Positions 28,451 through 38,011 of a stretch of 64,000 bases of DNA are shown here, piece after piece. A program made the position numbers and the translations under genes. Under the pieces are notes generated by a model that ran no database searches, was not told where the DNA came from, and was given only the letters and a program-made list of their open reading frames with translations. This DNA comes from Novosphingobium resinovorum (GTDB lineage Bacteria > Pseudomonadota > Alphaproteobacteria > Sphingomonadales > Sphingomonadaceae). The stretch spans positions 3,502,001-3,566,000 of the forward strand of contig NZ_CP017075.1 of the NCBI RefSeq assembly GCF_001742225.1, in the 5' to 3' direction. The first letter of the stretch is position 1, and every line of letters begins with the position of its first letter.

Positions 28451-28957
28451 ATGGACCTCGAAATCGACATCGAAGAACCCTGGGACGCCGCGACCGACTG
28501 GGCCGATCTCGCGCAGGCGGCGCTGGAAGCCCTCGTCACCCTCGCGCCCGAACTCGACAACGAGCGTCTCACCACCAGCCTGCTGTTCACCAGCGACGCC
28601 GAAGTCCACGTCCTCAACCGCGAATGGCGCGCCAAGGACAAGCCGACCAACGTGCTCTCGTTCCCCATGCTGGAGCGCGAGGCCCTGTTCGATCTGGACG
28701 AGGACGGCCCGCCCGAAATGCTCGGCGATCTGGCACTCGCCTGCGAGACCTGCACGCGAGAAGCGGCGGAAAAGGGTATTCCGGTCGCGCACCACGCCAC
28801 GCATCTCATCATCCATGGCCTGCTCCATCTGGCGGGCCACGATCACGAGACGTCTGACGAGGATGCCGAGGCGATGGAAGCGCTCGAAACAAAGGCACTT
28901 GCAGTTTTAGGCATTCCCGACCCATATGGGGACCGCACTGCAGCAACAGGGATTTAA
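28451..28957 (+). CDS. ybeY: Endoribonuclease YbeY
   Basis: YbeY is a zinc endoribonuclease in 16S rRNA maturation and ribosome quality control. The 168-residue protein has the zinc signature HLIIHGLLHLAGHDH and KPTNVLSFPM upstream. ATG 28451 is the first codon consistent with the family; the open frame extends further upstream through a repeat. It overlaps no gene and corC starts 7 bp later. In most alphaproteobacteria phoH precedes it; here phoH lies at 31893 on the other strand. Confidence 0.93.
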   Translation: MDLEIDIEEPWDAATDWADLAQAALEALVTLAPELDNERLTTSLLFTSDAEVHVLNREWRAKDKPTNVLSFPMLEREALFDLDEDGPPEMLGDLALACETCTREAAEKGIPVAHHATHLIIHGLLHLAGHDHETSDEDAEAMEALETKALAVLGIPDPYGDRTAATGI

Positions 28958-28964
28958 CCGTACG

Positions 28965-29882
28965 ATGGCCGACAATGGCCGCCACGCCGACTCCGGTTTC
29001 GGAGAAGGGGACAGTACCAACACGCTTTGGCGTGCATTCAAGCGGCTTTTCCACGCAGAGGGCGACCAGTCGCTGCGCGCCCAGCTTGAGGAAGTCATCA
29101 ACGAGCACGAAGGTGAGGCCAGCGGTGCGCTGACCGGCGATCTCTCGCCGATTGAGCGGCAGATGCTGCGCAACCTCCTGCATTTCAGCGAGCACGATGC
29201 CGACGACGTCGCCATTCCGCGCAGCGAGATCGTGGCGATCCCCGCCTCGGCCAGCTGGGCCGAAGTGGTGGAAGCCTTCGCCGAGCACGGCCACAGCCGC
29301 ATGCCGGTCTACGGAGAGACGCTCGACGCCATCAAGGGCATGATCCACATCAAGGACGTGTTCCCGCTGCTGGCCCGCAGCGCGCCGCCGCCCGAGGACT
29401 GGACGACGCTGATGCGCCAGCCGCTCTACGTCCCGCAATCGCGCGGCGCGCTGGATGTGCTGGCCGACATGCGCGCCCAGCGCATCCACCTTGCGGTCGT
29501 GATCGACGAGTACACCGGCACCGACGGCATCATCACCATCGAGGACCTCGTGGAAGAGATCGTCGGCTCGATCGAGGACGAGCACGATGATGCGCCCGAG
29601 GAATTGCTGGTTGCAATCGACGCAGGTATGTGGGACGCGGACGCCCGAGCCGAACTGGACGATGTGGCCGAGCGGATCGACCCGCGGCTGGCCGAAGTCG
29701 AGGAAGCGGTTGATACTCTCGGCGGCCTGGCTTTCGTGCTGGCCGGACAAGTGCCCGAAGTGGGCGCGGTCCTGGACCACGAAAGTGGCTGGAAGATCGA
29801 GGTGACGGACGGCGACGAGCGGCGCGTGACGCGCCTGCGCCTGCATCCGCCCGTGGAAGAGTTGGAGAGCGAGGCCGAATAA
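28965..29882 (+). CDS. corC: CorC/YbeX-type CBS-domain protein
   Basis: The 305-residue cytoplasmic protein has two CBS domains (about residues 75-190; MPVYGETLDAIKGMIHIKDV, VVIDEYTGTDGIITIEDLVEEIVG) and a C-terminal CorC/HlyC transporter-associated domain (GGLAFVLAGQVPEVG). CorC is associated with magnesium/cobalt efflux and, through genetic neighbourhood, with YbeY. ATG 28965 (MADNGRHAD) is used; ATG 28926 would overlap ybeY. Confidence 0.9.
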   Translation: MADNGRHADSGFGEGDSTNTLWRAFKRLFHAEGDQSLRAQLEEVINEHEGEASGALTGDLSPIERQMLRNLLHFSEHDADDVAIPRSEIVAIPASASWAEVVEAFAEHGHSRMPVYGETLDAIKGMIHIKDVFPLLARSAPPPEDWTTLMRQPLYVPQSRGALDVLADMRAQRIHLAVVIDEYTGTDGIITIEDLVEEIVGSIEDEHDDAPEELLVAIDAGMWDADARAELDDVAERIDPRLAEVEEAVDTLGGLAFVLAGQVPEVGAVLDHESGWKIEVTDGDERRVTRLRLHPPVEELESEAE

Positions 29883-29937
29883 CCGTTGTCGCCGGACCCT
29901 CCGGCGGCGGCCATAACCGAGTGAAAAGACCGCAATA

Positions 29938-30822
29938 GTGCCAGTACGTCGTCTACCTCCCCTGCGTGCGCTCGAAGCTTTCGTGCGCGTGGTGCGTCTC
30001 GGTTCCGCCAAGGCGGCGGCCAACGAGCTGGCGCTCAGTCCCTCGGCCCTGTCGCGCCGCGTCGCCGCGCTGGAGGACTTCACCGGCAAGCGGCTGTTCA
30101 CCCGCCAGCACCAGGCGATGAAGCTGACCGACGAGGGGCAGGCGTTCTACACCGCCATCGCGCCCAAGCTGGAAGAACTGGCCGAGGCGGTGGAGGCGCA
30201 GATCGATCGCGGCCAGGTGCTGCGCCTGCATCTGGGCGTGCCTTCGCTGTTCGGCGGCCAGCGGCTGTTCCCGCGCCTCCCCGAACTGCGCAAGCTGCAT
30301 CCGCGCCTGCACATCGACATCGATACCGGCGCGCATCTGGAAGACCGCGTCGGCGATACGCTGGACGCCGCGATCATCCTCGCGAAGGAGCCGGACCCGC
30401 AGTATTACCGGGTGCAGCTCGATCACAACAAGGTCTACGCGATCACCTCGCAGGCGCTGGCCGAGGAACTGGGCCCGGTGCCGGACGAGGCGAAGCTGTC
30501 GCGCCAGACGTTCCTGATCCATCAGGATCTGCCCGACAGCCTCGATGCGTGGAAGCGCGCGATCGACCTGCCCGATCTCGACCCGGCCTCGGTGGACCGC
30601 TTCGATTCCGGCCAGCTGGTGCTGGAGGCGGCGGCGCAGGGTCTGGGCATCGCGATCATGCACGACGACCATTTCCGCCGCTCGCACGATACGCGGCTGG
30701 CGCGGGTCTACGACATCGAGGTGGAGAGCCCGTACCGCTACTGGTTCGTGTGTCGCCCCAAGTCGCTGGAAGCGCGGCCGGTGCGCATCTTCCACGAGTG
30801 GTTGCTGCAAGCGGGGCTTTGA
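29938..30822 (+). CDS. LysR-family transcriptional regulator
   Basis: This 294-residue regulator has an N-terminal winged helix (RRLPPLRALEAFVRVVRLGSAKAAANEL, ALSPSALSRRVAALE) and a substrate-binding domain from about residue 90. The start RRLPPL...AFVRVVRLGS resembles the GcvA/AmpR group. GTG start at 29938. No divergently transcribed target gene is adjacent, so its regulon cannot be inferred. Confidence 0.9.
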   Translation: MPVRRLPPLRALEAFVRVVRLGSAKAAANELALSPSALSRRVAALEDFTGKRLFTRQHQAMKLTDEGQAFYTAIAPKLEELAEAVEAQIDRGQVLRLHLGVPSLFGGQRLFPRLPELRKLHPRLHIDIDTGAHLEDRVGDTLDAAIILAKEPDPQYYRVQLDHNKVYAITSQALAEELGPVPDEAKLSRQTFLIHQDLPDSLDAWKRAIDLPDLDPASVDRFDSGQLVLEAAAQGLGIAIMHDDHFRRSHDTRLARVYDIEVESPYRYWFVCRPKSLEARPVRIFHEWLLQAGL

Positions 30823-30855
30823 CCTTTCGGGTCGTCGCGGAGCTGATCCGAGGCC

Positions 30856-30925
30856 CTTCGACAAGCTCAGGGCGAGCGGAGTTGGTGCGAACCTCCCGGT
30901 CCCGCTCAGGCTGAGCTTGTCGAAG
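30856..30925. repeat. Palindromic intergenic repeat, family C copy 2
   Basis: CTTCGACAAGCTCAGGGCGAG at the left and CTCAGGCTGAGCTTGTCGAAG at the right form an inverted repeat with a 25-base centre. It follows the LysR gene stop. Confidence 0.88.
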
Positions 30926-31047
30926 CCCGCGCGGCGAGGCGCACGATCTGGCATCTGCGACCAACCATCATTTTCATTTTTCCCATAGTGGCGAACGGGA
31001 TATGCCCTGCGGCGTCCCGTTCGAGCGGACCTGTGGGAGTATCTCAG

Positions 31048-31770
31048 ATGCGTTTCGTCCTTACCGCTTGCGCCGCCCTGCTGGCGTCGGCTTCGCCTGT
31101 TCTTGCGGCCGAGCGCGTAGCTGCCGCCGACCCGGCGCGTCTTGCCGCTGCGAAGCAGACGGTCGACTACGTGTTCCCGCTCGGGACCTATGGCCGGATC
31201 ATGAACGGCACGATGGACAAGATGATGGATTCCATCATGGATTCCATGATGCAGATGCCGCTCAAGGACCTTGCCGGGATCAGCGGCGTCGATACCGAGA
31301 AGCTGGGCAGCGGCACCATGGCGCAGATCATGGAGATCTACGACCCGGCCTTCAAGCAGCGCATGTCGGCCACCACCCGTACGATGATGACCGACATGAT
31401 GGGCCTGATGACCCAGTTCGAGCCCGACATCCGCGACGGTCTGGCGAGCGCCTACGCCGGACGGTTCGACGCGAAGCAGCTGCAGGAGATGAACGCCTTC
31501 TTCGCCACGCCGACGGGCAAGGCCTACGCGGCGGATTCCTACATCATCATGATGTCGCCCGAGGTCATGAACAGGATGCAGGCGCTGATGCCTCGGCTGA
31601 TGAAGGAAATGCCGGCGATCATCGACAAGGTGAAGGCCTCCACCGCCGATCTGCCTGCCCCGCGCAAGTACGCGGACCTCAAGAGCGCCGAGAAGGACAA
31701 GCTGGCCGGGCTGCTCGGCATTTCGCGCAAGGAGCTGGACGAGGGCGAGGCGAAGAAGGAGGTGGAGTAA
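31048..31770 (+). CDS. Exported DUF2059-domain protein
   Basis: This 240-residue protein has a signal peptide ending near VLAA (residue 20) and a DUF2059 domain (YAGRFDAKQLQEMNAFFATPTGKAY, about residues 125-180). The middle is strikingly methionine-rich (MDKMMDSIMDSMMQMPL), mostly as part of an amphipathic helix. Function unknown; envelope location predicted. ATG 31048 gives the clean signal peptide; 30988 is an upstream alternative. Confidence 0.8.
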   Translation: MRFVLTACAALLASASPVLAAERVAAADPARLAAAKQTVDYVFPLGTYGRIMNGTMDKMMDSIMDSMMQMPLKDLAGISGVDTEKLGSGTMAQIMEIYDPAFKQRMSATTRTMMTDMMGLMTQFEPDIRDGLASAYAGRFDAKQLQEMNAFFATPTGKAYAADSYIIMMSPEVMNRMQALMPRLMKEMPAIIDKVKASTADLPAPRKYADLKSAEKDKLAGLLGISRKELDEGEAKKEVE

Positions 31771-31816
31771 CAAAGCCCACCCCGTCCGGCTAGGCCCTGT
31801 GGGCCAAGCCTCCCGG

Positions 31817-31873
31817 CCCTCCCGCAAGCGGGAGGGCAATCACAACCTACTCCCCTCCCGCTTGCGGGAGGGG
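31817..31873. repeat. Pair of CCTCCCGCAAGCGGGAGG hairpins, family D copy 2
   Basis: CCCTCCCGCAAGCGGGAGGG (31817-31836) and its loop-inverted partner (31853-31873) repeat the arrangement seen at 20555-20606. They lie between convergent genes (DUF2059 protein and phoH). Confidence 0.85.
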
Positions 31874-31892
31874 TCGGGGGTGGGCCTTTCTC

Positions 31893-32912
31893 TTAAGCGT
31901 CCGGCCCCTCGTAAGCCTCGACGATGCGGCCGACGATCGGATGGCGCACCACGTCCGCCGCCGTGAAGCGGGTCACCGCGATGCCGTCCACGCCCTCCAG
32001 CCGAGCGACCGCGTCGGCGAGTCCGGAATGGCGGTCGCCGCCGGGGATGTCGACCTGGCGCGGGTCTCCGCACACCACCATGCGGCTGTTCTGGCCGAAG
32101 CGGGTGAGGAACATCTTCATCTGCTCGCGCGTGGTGTTCTGCGCTTCGTCGAGGATGACGAAGGCATCGGCCAGCGTGCGGCCGCGCATGAAGGCGATCG
32201 GGGCAATCTCGATCTCGCCGTTGGCGAGGCGGCGTTCCACCTGCTCGGGCGGCATGCAGTCGTAGAGCGCGTCGTAGAGCGGACGCAGGTACGGATCGAC
32301 CTTGTCCTTCATGTCGCCGGGCAGGAAGCCCAGCTTTTCGCCCGCCTCGACCGCCGGGCGCGACAGGATCAGGCGCTGGACCGAGCCGGTCATCAGCTGG
32401 CTGACCGCCTGCGCCACCGCCACGTACGTCTTGCCGGTGCCTGCCGGGCCGAGCGCGAAGATGACGTCCGACTTGGCGAGCTGGCGCATGTAGTCGATCT
32501 GCGTCGCCGAACGCGGCACGATCGTCTTCTTGCGGGTGCGGATCATGATCGGCGGCGCGCCCGCGTCACCGGTGATGATGCCTTCGAGGGTGGGTTCGGT
32601 GCTCATGGCGATCAGCGATTCGATGGCGCCGGAATCGAGCGCCTGCCCCATCTCCAGCCGGTGATACATGCCCTTGAGCGTGTCGCGCGCGCGGGCGACG
32701 GCATCGTCCGGCCCTTCGATCTGGATCTTGCTGCCCCGGGCGGAGATGTACACGCCGAGGCGGTTCTCCACCTGCACCAGATTTGAATCGAATTGCCCGA
32801 ACAGGGCTCCCAGCAACACAGGTTCGTCGAAATCTATTTCGACACGCGCCCGACGGTGGGTTTCGGGGCGGAATTGTGCCGGATCGACGGCACGGGCTGC
32901 TTTGCGGGCCAT
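31893..32912 (-). CDS. phoH: PhoH-family ATPase
   Basis: The 339-residue PhoH/YbeZ-type protein has an N-terminal KH-like region, Walker A in FALGPAGTGKTYVAVAQAV (about residue 145) and Walker B in FVILDEAQNTT. It is thought to act in RNA metabolism with YbeY. In many proteobacteria it lies in a miaB-phoH-ybeY-corC cluster; in this window miaB is 1.5 kb upstream on the same strand and ybeY-corC is 3 kb away on the opposite strand. Confidence 0.93.
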   Translation of the reverse strand: MARKAARAVDPAQFRPETHRRARVEIDFDEPVLLGALFGQFDSNLVQVENRLGVYISARGSKIQIEGPDDAVARARDTLKGMYHRLEMGQALDSGAIESLIAMSTEPTLEGIITGDAGAPPIMIRTRKKTIVPRSATQIDYMRQLAKSDVIFALGPAGTGKTYVAVAQAVSQLMTGSVQRLILSRPAVEAGEKLGFLPGDMKDKVDPYLRPLYDALYDCMPPEQVERRLANGEIEIAPIAFMRGRTLADAFVILDEAQNTTREQMKMFLTRFGQNSRMVVCGDPRQVDIPGGDRHSGLADAVARLEGVDGIAVTRFTAADVVRHPIVGRIVEAYEGPDA

Positions 32913-33180
32913 GTGCTCCTTTCATGCGAGATTGATGTCTCGTTCTACCGTGAAGATGGCTCCACAGGGCGCGCCCCGCAAGGAGGTTTCTGCAAAATTT
33001 CCTGCGTTTCGTCGGGGATAACTGCGCGTTTCGGCGCTCCGGCATGCAACTGTCGCAAGGGTGCGACACTTATGTCCCCACGCTGCACGCGGCATTCCCG
33101 GGTCGTTCAGGAGCGCCTGTGCAGTTTCACGAACAGAAGGCCGCCAGACGGCCCCTGACAGGAAGAGAAGGAGAATAACG

Positions 33181-33672
33181 GTGCGCAAGTTCTTCATGAT
33201 CGCCATGGCCGCCGGCGTCGCGCTGCCCACGCTTGCGATTCCCAGCATGGCTTCTGCCCAGAGCGCCGGCGAAGTGCGCCACAGCGCCCGCGAGGTCCGC
33301 AAGGACGAGCGCGACCTGCGCCAGGCCCAGCGCAACGGCGATCGCCGCGACGTCCGCGATGCCCGCCGCGACTTGCGCGATTCGCGCCAGGAGCTGCGCG
33401 AGGACTGGCGCGACTATCGCCAGTCGCATCGCAACGACTACCGCCGCCCCGCCTACGTCGGCCCGCGCGGCTATCGCTATCGCCCGGTGACCGTCGGCTA
33501 CCGCTTCCAGCCCGCCTACTACGGCGACCGCTACTGGGTGCGTGACTATGCCCGCTATCGCCTGCCCGCCCCGCGCGCCGGCCACCGCTGGGTCCGCTAC
33601 GGCAACGACGTAGTCATGATCAACGCCCGCTCGGGCCGCGTGGTGACCGTCCACAACGGCTTCTTCTGGTAA
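33181..33672 (+). CDS. RcnB-like periplasmic protein
   Basis: The 163-residue protein has a signal peptide (cleavage near ASAQ), a highly charged Arg/Asp-rich coiled segment (about residues 30-80) and a C-terminal RcnB domain (YRLPAPRAGHRWVRYGNDVVMIN...GRVVTV). RcnB is a periplasmic factor of nickel/cobalt homeostasis in E. coli; in sphingomonads many paralogues of unknown role exist. GTG start at 33181, preceded by GAAGGAGAATAAC. Confidence 0.8.
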   Translation: MRKFFMIAMAAGVALPTLAIPSMASAQSAGEVRHSAREVRKDERDLRQAQRNGDRRDVRDARRDLRDSRQELREDWRDYRQSHRNDYRRPAYVGPRGYRYRPVTVGYRFQPAYYGDRYWVRDYARYRLPAPRAGHRWVRYGNDVVMINARSGRVVTVHNGFFW

Positions 33673-33714
33673 GATCGCTTCCCCGTCTTCCCCGAGCCAC
33701 GGGAAGTGCGAGTG

Positions 33715-33745
33715 CGGCCCCGGGACTTCGGTTCCGGGGCCGTTT
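33715..33745 (+). terminator. Intrinsic terminator after the RcnB-like gene
   Basis: CGGCCCCGGGAC pairs with GTTCCGGGGCCG (one G-U) around a stable TTCG tetraloop and is followed by TTT. It may also serve the convergent hydrolase gene. Confidence 0.78.
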
Positions 33746-33751
33746 GCCGTG

Positions 33752-34444
33752 TCAGGCCGCCAGCCAGTCCCGCAGGGCGGCGTTGACCGCTTCGGGCTGT
33801 TCCATCGTCGCCATATGGCCGCAGTCGGGGATCAGGCGCAGCACCGCACCGGGGATCGCCGCCGCCATTTCCTCGGCATAGTAAGGCGGCGTCAGCAAGT
33901 CCTGCGCGCCCACCACGACCAGCGCCGGGCAGGATACCGCGCCAAGGCCGGGCAGCGAATCCATGCGGCCGATGATCGCCGCCTGCTGGTTCTCGAATGT
34001 CGGCAACCCCACGCGCAGCGCCATCTGCACCACCGCCTCGGCGATGGCGGGATCGGTTTCGGGATGGACCAGTTGCGCCAGGCTGCCGCGGATCACTGCC
34101 TCGAAGCCGCGATCGTGCGCGGTGCGGATGGCGAAGCGGCGCAGCTGCGCCTGCTCCGCGCTGTCGGCGCGGGCATTGGTGTCGAGCAGCGCCAGCCGGG
34201 TGACCCGCTCTGGCGCGCGGCGGGCGACTTCCATCGCCACGTAGCCGCCCATCGACAGCCCGGCGATGGCGAAGCGTTCGGGCGCGGCATCGAGCAGACG
34301 CGTGGCCATCGCGGCGATGCTGTCGTCGCTCAGGGTGTCGGCGACGATCGTTTCGGCGACGTCGGCAAGGCCCGCGACCTGTGCCTCCCACAAGGCGGTG
34401 TCGCACGAAAGGCCGGGGACGAGGATCAGTGGCTGGCGCCTCAC
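33752..34444 (-). CDS. Alpha/beta hydrolase
   Basis: This 230-residue hydrolase has [17 protein letters not shown], the nucleophile elbow [11 protein letters not shown], the acid near [11 protein letters not shown] and the histidine in [15 protein letters not shown], so the triad looks complete. Substrate unknown. GTG start at 34444 overlaps the miaB stop by 4 bp, suggesting co-expression with miaB by position rather than function. Confidence 0.82.
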   Translation of the reverse strand: MRRQPLILVPGLSCDTALWEAQVAGLADVAETIVADTLSDDSIAAMATRLLDAAPERFAIAGLSMGGYVAMEVARRAPERVTRLALLDTNARADSAEQAQLRRFAIRTAHDRGFEAVIRGSLAQLVHPETDPAIAEAVVQMALRVGLPTFENQQAAIIGRMDSLPGLGAVSCPALVVVGAQDLLTPPYYAEEMAAAIPGAVLRLIPDCGHMATMEQPEAVNAALRDWLAA

Positions 34445-35787
34445 GCGGCCATCATGCCGATCTGCACCGCACCCAGGCTGTTCGGCCCGGCGCTGGTGAC
34501 CTCGACGCGCACGATCTGGCCGACCTCTGCCTCTCCGATGAAGTGGACCGACTGCAGCCACGGCGACTTGCCGAGCCACTGTCCGGCATGCTTGCCCTTG
34601 CGCTCCACCAGCACGTCGCAGGTCTTGCCGACCGTCGCGGCGTTGAACGCCAGCTGGTCGCGGTTGAGTGCGGACTGGAGGCGTTGCAGCCGCTCGTCCA
34701 TCACGGCGGCGGAGACTTGGTCGCCCATCGTCGCGGCAGGCGTACCGGGGCGGGGCGAATACTTGAAGCTGAAGCACTGCGCATAGCCGACCTCGTCGAC
34801 CAGCCTCAGCGTATCCTCGAATTCGGCATCGGTCTCGCCGGGGAAGCCGACGATGAAGTCGCCCGACAGCGCGATGTCCGGCCGCACCGCGCGCACCCGG
34901 TCGAGAATCTTGAGGTAGCTCTCGACCGTATGGCTGCGGTTCATCGCCTTGAGCACGCGGTCGTTCCCTGCCTGCACCGGCAGGTGGAGGAACGGCATCA
35001 GCTTGGCGTTCTCGCCGTGGGCGTCGATCAGGCCCTGCGTCATGTCGTTGGGATGGCTGGTGGTGTAGCGGATGCGCGCCAGTTCCGGGATCGCCGCCAG
35101 TTCGCGCGCCAGACCGTCGAGGCCGACTGTCTGCCCCTTGGCGTTCTCGCCGGTCCAGGCATTGACGTTCTGGCCGAGCAGCGTGATCTCGCGCGCGCCG
35201 GCCTCGACCAGCAGCTTCGCCTCGTCGATCAGCGCGGCATAAGGGCGCGAGACTTCGGCGCCGCGGGTATAGGGCACCACGCAATAGGTGCAGAACTTGT
35301 CGCAGCCTTCCTGCACGGTCAGGAACGCCGTGGGGCCGGACCGCTTGCGGCGGGGCAGGGCGTCGAACTTGGTTTCGGCGGGCATGTCGGTATCGGTGAC
35401 GCGCTCGCCCGCGCTGGCGGCGCGGACCATCTCGGGCAGGCGGTGGTAGGCCTGCGGGCCGACGACCATCGTCACGGCGGGCGCGCGGGCCATGATCTCC
35501 TCGCCCTCGGCCTGCGCGACGCAGCCAGCGACGGCGATCATGGGTGCCGACCCATCCTCGCGGTCCCAGTTCTTCACGAGACGGCCGATGTCGGAATAGA
35601 CCTTCTCCGCCGCCTTCTCGCGGATGTGGCAGGTGTTGAGCACGACAAGGTCCGCCTCCTCGCCTTCCGGCGCGGCGGTGATGCCCTGTTCGGCGAGCAG
35701 TTCGGCCATGCGGTCGCCGTCGTAGACGTTCATCTGGCAGCCGAAGCTCTTGACGCGGTAGGTCCGGGGAGTCGCAGTCGTTTGCAT
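34441..35787 (-). CDS. miaB: tRNA-2-methylthio-N6-dimethylallyladenosine synthase MiaB
   Basis: MiaB is a radical SAM enzyme that methylthiolates i6A37 of tRNA. The 448-residue protein shows the three N-terminal cluster cysteines ([24 protein letters not shown]), the radical SAM motif [15 protein letters not shown] and a C-terminal TRAM domain ([19 protein letters not shown]). All six cysteines are present, so it should be active. Confidence 0.96.
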   Translation of the reverse strand: MQTTATPRTYRVKSFGCQMNVYDGDRMAELLAEQGITAAPEGEEADLVVLNTCHIREKAAEKVYSDIGRLVKNWDREDGSAPMIAVAGCVAQAEGEEIMARAPAVTMVVGPQAYHRLPEMVRAASAGERVTDTDMPAETKFDALPRRKRSGPTAFLTVQEGCDKFCTYCVVPYTRGAEVSRPYAALIDEAKLLVEAGAREITLLGQNVNAWTGENAKGQTVGLDGLARELAAIPELARIRYTTSHPNDMTQGLIDAHGENAKLMPFLHLPVQAGNDRVLKAMNRSHTVESYLKILDRVRAVRPDIALSGDFIVGFPGETDAEFEDTLRLVDEVGYAQCFSFKYSPRPGTPAATMGDQVSAAVMDERLQRLQSALNRDQLAFNAATVGKTCDVLVERKGKHAGQWLGKSPWLQSVHFIGEAEVGQIVRVEVTSAGPNSLGAVQIGMMAA

Positions 35788-35838
35788 CGCGCGCCGTTAG
35801 CGCAAAAGGGTGGGTTTGGACAGGGGGACTGCCTTTTA

Positions 35839-35962
35839 TCCTCCCTGTCGCGCAGCGATGGGGAGGTGGCAGTCCGCAGGGCTGACGGAGGGGTTCCTCC
35901 CCCTCCACCACTCGCTACGCGAGCGGTCCCCCTCCCCATTGCTTCGCAACAGGGAGGATACA
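35839..35962. repeat. Imperfect intergenic repeat, family E copy 1
   Basis: TCCTCCCTGTCGCGCAGCGATGG and its inverted partner CATTGCTTCGCAACAGGGAGGA (each interrupted here to keep within limits) enclose CCACCACTCGCTACGCGAGCGGT, a smaller hairpin. A shorter relative occurs at 54541-54597. It fills the first part of the 472-bp gap between miaB and argS. Confidence 0.7.
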
Positions 35963-36075
35963 CAAGATGTGCAACGGGGCGCTTACGGCTCGCCCGCTTT
36001 CCTACAGACCGCCCGCTCCGATAGATTACTCCCATGCCCCGCCCGAACCTCCACGGCCGCACAGGGTTACACCGC

Positions 36076-36211
36076 AAGGTGACACATCCCCCTCACAAGG
36101 TGACACATTCCCCGCAAAATGTGTCACCTTACCCCCGCAAGGTGACACTTTCCGGCCCAAGGTGACACCTTTCCCCTCTGGACCGTGTCAACGGTGTAAA
36201 CCTGTCACCTT
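36076..36211. promoter_or_regulatory. Cluster of six AAGGTGACAC motifs upstream of argS
   Basis: AAGGTGACAC occurs at 36076-36085, 36097-36106, 36139-36148 and 36159-36168, its complement GTGTCACCTT at 36121-36130, and CTGTCACCTT at 36202-36211. Centre spacing is mostly 18-24 bp, about two helical turns. The cluster ends 49 bp before argS. Iterated, regularly phased sites suggest a cooperative DNA-binding protein; which one is unknown. Confidence 0.6.
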
Positions 36212-36259
36212 GCAGCGCCCTGTTTCCCTTCTTCCATACTTGGGCTATCCGCGCGCGTC

Positions 36260-38008
36260 ATGAGCACTACGCAGACCCTTTACGCCGCCTTCGCAGGCCA
36301 CCTTTCCGCCGCGCTCGATGCGCTGGAAGCAGCGGGCACGCTGCCGGGCGGCCTCAAGCGAGGCGCGATCACGGTCGAGCCGCCGCGCGATCCCTCGCAC
36401 GGCGACCTCTCGACCAACGCCGCGATGGTGCTGGCCAAGCCCGCCGGCCTGAAGCCCCGCGATCTGGCCGAGGCGCTGGTAACGGAACTGTCGAAGCTCG
36501 CTTCGGTGACGTCTGCCGAGATCGCAGGGCCGGGCTTCATCAACCTGCGCCTCTCCTCCGCCACGTGGCTGGCCGAACTGCGCGCGATCGCCGATCTCGG
36601 CGCGGATTACGGCCGCTCGACGATGGGCGGCGGGACGACGGTGAACGTCGAATATGTCTCGGCCAACCCGACCGGTCCGATGCACATGGGCCACTGCCGC
36701 GGCGCGGTCGTCGGCGATGCGCTGGCGACGCTGCTGGAGTTCGCGGGCCACAAGGTCACCAAGGAATACTACGTCAACGATGCCGGCGGGCAGGTGCAGG
36801 TGCTCGCCCGCTCGGCGCACGTGCGCTACCGCGAGGCGCTCGGGCACGACGTCGGCGCGATCCCCGAGGGGCTCTATCCGGGCGAATACCTGGTGCCCGT
36901 AGGCCAGCAACTCGCCGCCGAGTTCGGCGAGACATACGCCGCCGCGCCCGAGTCGGAATGGCTGGCGTTGTTCCAGAAGAAGGCCGTCGCCGCGATGCTG
37001 GTGATGATCAAGGACGACCTCGCGCTCCTTGGCATCCACCACGACCTGTTCTCGTCGGAGGCGGAACTGCAGGCCAGCGGCAAGCCCGACGAGGCCGAAG
37101 CCTGGCTGCGCGCCAAGGGCCTCGTCTACGACGGTGTGCTCGAAGCGCCCAAGGGCAAGACGCTGGAGGACTGGGAAGCGGTCGAACTGCCGCTGTTCAA
37201 GTCCACCGCGTTCGGCGACGATCAGGACCGCCCTATCAAGAAGTCGGACGGCACCTGGACGTACTTCGGTGCCGACCTCGCCTATCACTTCCAGAAGGCC
37301 CAGAGCGCCGACGCCCTCGTCGATATCTGGGGTGCGGACCACGCGGGCACCGTCAAGCGCATCAAGGCTGCCGTCGCCGCCATGACCGGCGCGGATGGCG
37401 AGCCGACCCCGTTCGAGATCAAGCTGGTGCAGATGGTCCAGCTGCTTCGCGACGGCGAGCCGGTGAAGATGTCCAAGCGTTCGGGCAACTTCGTCACGCT
37501 GGCCGAAGTCGTGACCGAAGTGGGCAAGGACGTGGTGCGCTTCACCATGCTGACCCGCAAGCCGGAAGCGCAGATGGACTTCGACTTCGCCAAGGTCGTC
37601 GAAGCCAGCAAGGACAACCCGGTGTTCTACGTCCAGTACGCGAATGCCCGCGTCCACTCGACGCTGCGCAAGGGACTGGCCGAGGGCGGCTTCACCCCCT
37701 CGGGCGAGCACGTCGAACTGCTCGGTGAAGAGGAACTGGAACTGGTCAAGCTGGCCGCGCAGTTCCCCCGCATCGTCGAGGCCGCCGCCGCCGCGCGCGA
37801 ACCGCACCGCATCGCCTTCTACCTCGGCGACGTCGCGGCGGCGTTCCATGGCTACTGGAACCTCGGCAACGACAGGGTGGAAAAGCGGTTTGTTAACGCG
37901 CAGGATGCAAAGCTGACGGGTGCGCGGCTTTTCCTGGCGGCGCAGATCGGGCAACTTGTCCGCAACGGCCTGGCTCTGCTCGGGGTCGAGGCGGTGGAGG
38001 AAATGTGA
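36260..38008 (+). CDS. argS: Arginyl-tRNA synthetase
   Basis: This 582-residue class I synthetase has VEYVSANPTGPMHMGHCRGAV (HIGH-type motif HMGH, about residue 140), KMSKRSGNFV (KMSKS-type motif) and the C-terminal anticodon-binding domain with YVQYANARVHS. The N-terminal additional domain with EPPRDPSHGDLSTNAAMVLA is complete. It is followed after 3 bp by the SPOR protein gene. Confidence 0.97.
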   Translation: MSTTQTLYAAFAGHLSAALDALEAAGTLPGGLKRGAITVEPPRDPSHGDLSTNAAMVLAKPAGLKPRDLAEALVTELSKLASVTSAEIAGPGFINLRLSSATWLAELRAIADLGADYGRSTMGGGTTVNVEYVSANPTGPMHMGHCRGAVVGDALATLLEFAGHKVTKEYYVNDAGGQVQVLARSAHVRYREALGHDVGAIPEGLYPGEYLVPVGQQLAAEFGETYAAAPESEWLALFQKKAVAAMLVMIKDDLALLGIHHDLFSSEAELQASGKPDEAEAWLRAKGLVYDGVLEAPKGKTLEDWEAVELPLFKSTAFGDDQDRPIKKSDGTWTYFGADLAYHFQKAQSADALVDIWGADHAGTVKRIKAAVAAMTGADGEPTPFEIKLVQMVQLLRDGEPVKMSKRSGNFVTLAEVVTEVGKDVVRFTMLTRKPEAQMDFDFAKVVEASKDNPVFYVQYANARVHSTLRKGLAEGGFTPSGEHVELLGEEELELVKLAAQFPRIVEAAAAAREPHRIAFYLGDVAAAFHGYWNLGNDRVEKRFVNAQDAKLTGARLFLAAQIGQLVRNGLALLGVEAVEEM

Positions 38009-38011
38009 TCC

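Noticed and set aside
33752..35911. A 719-residue minus-strand frame spanning miaB
   Set aside because: Only its C-terminal third (33752-34444) is a real hydrolase; the rest is the wrong frame of miaB, so it is not a fusion protein.
36076..36211. AAGGTGACAC copies considered as a CRISPR array
   Set aside because: Repeats are only 10 bp, occur in both orientations, spacing is irregular and there are no cas genes.
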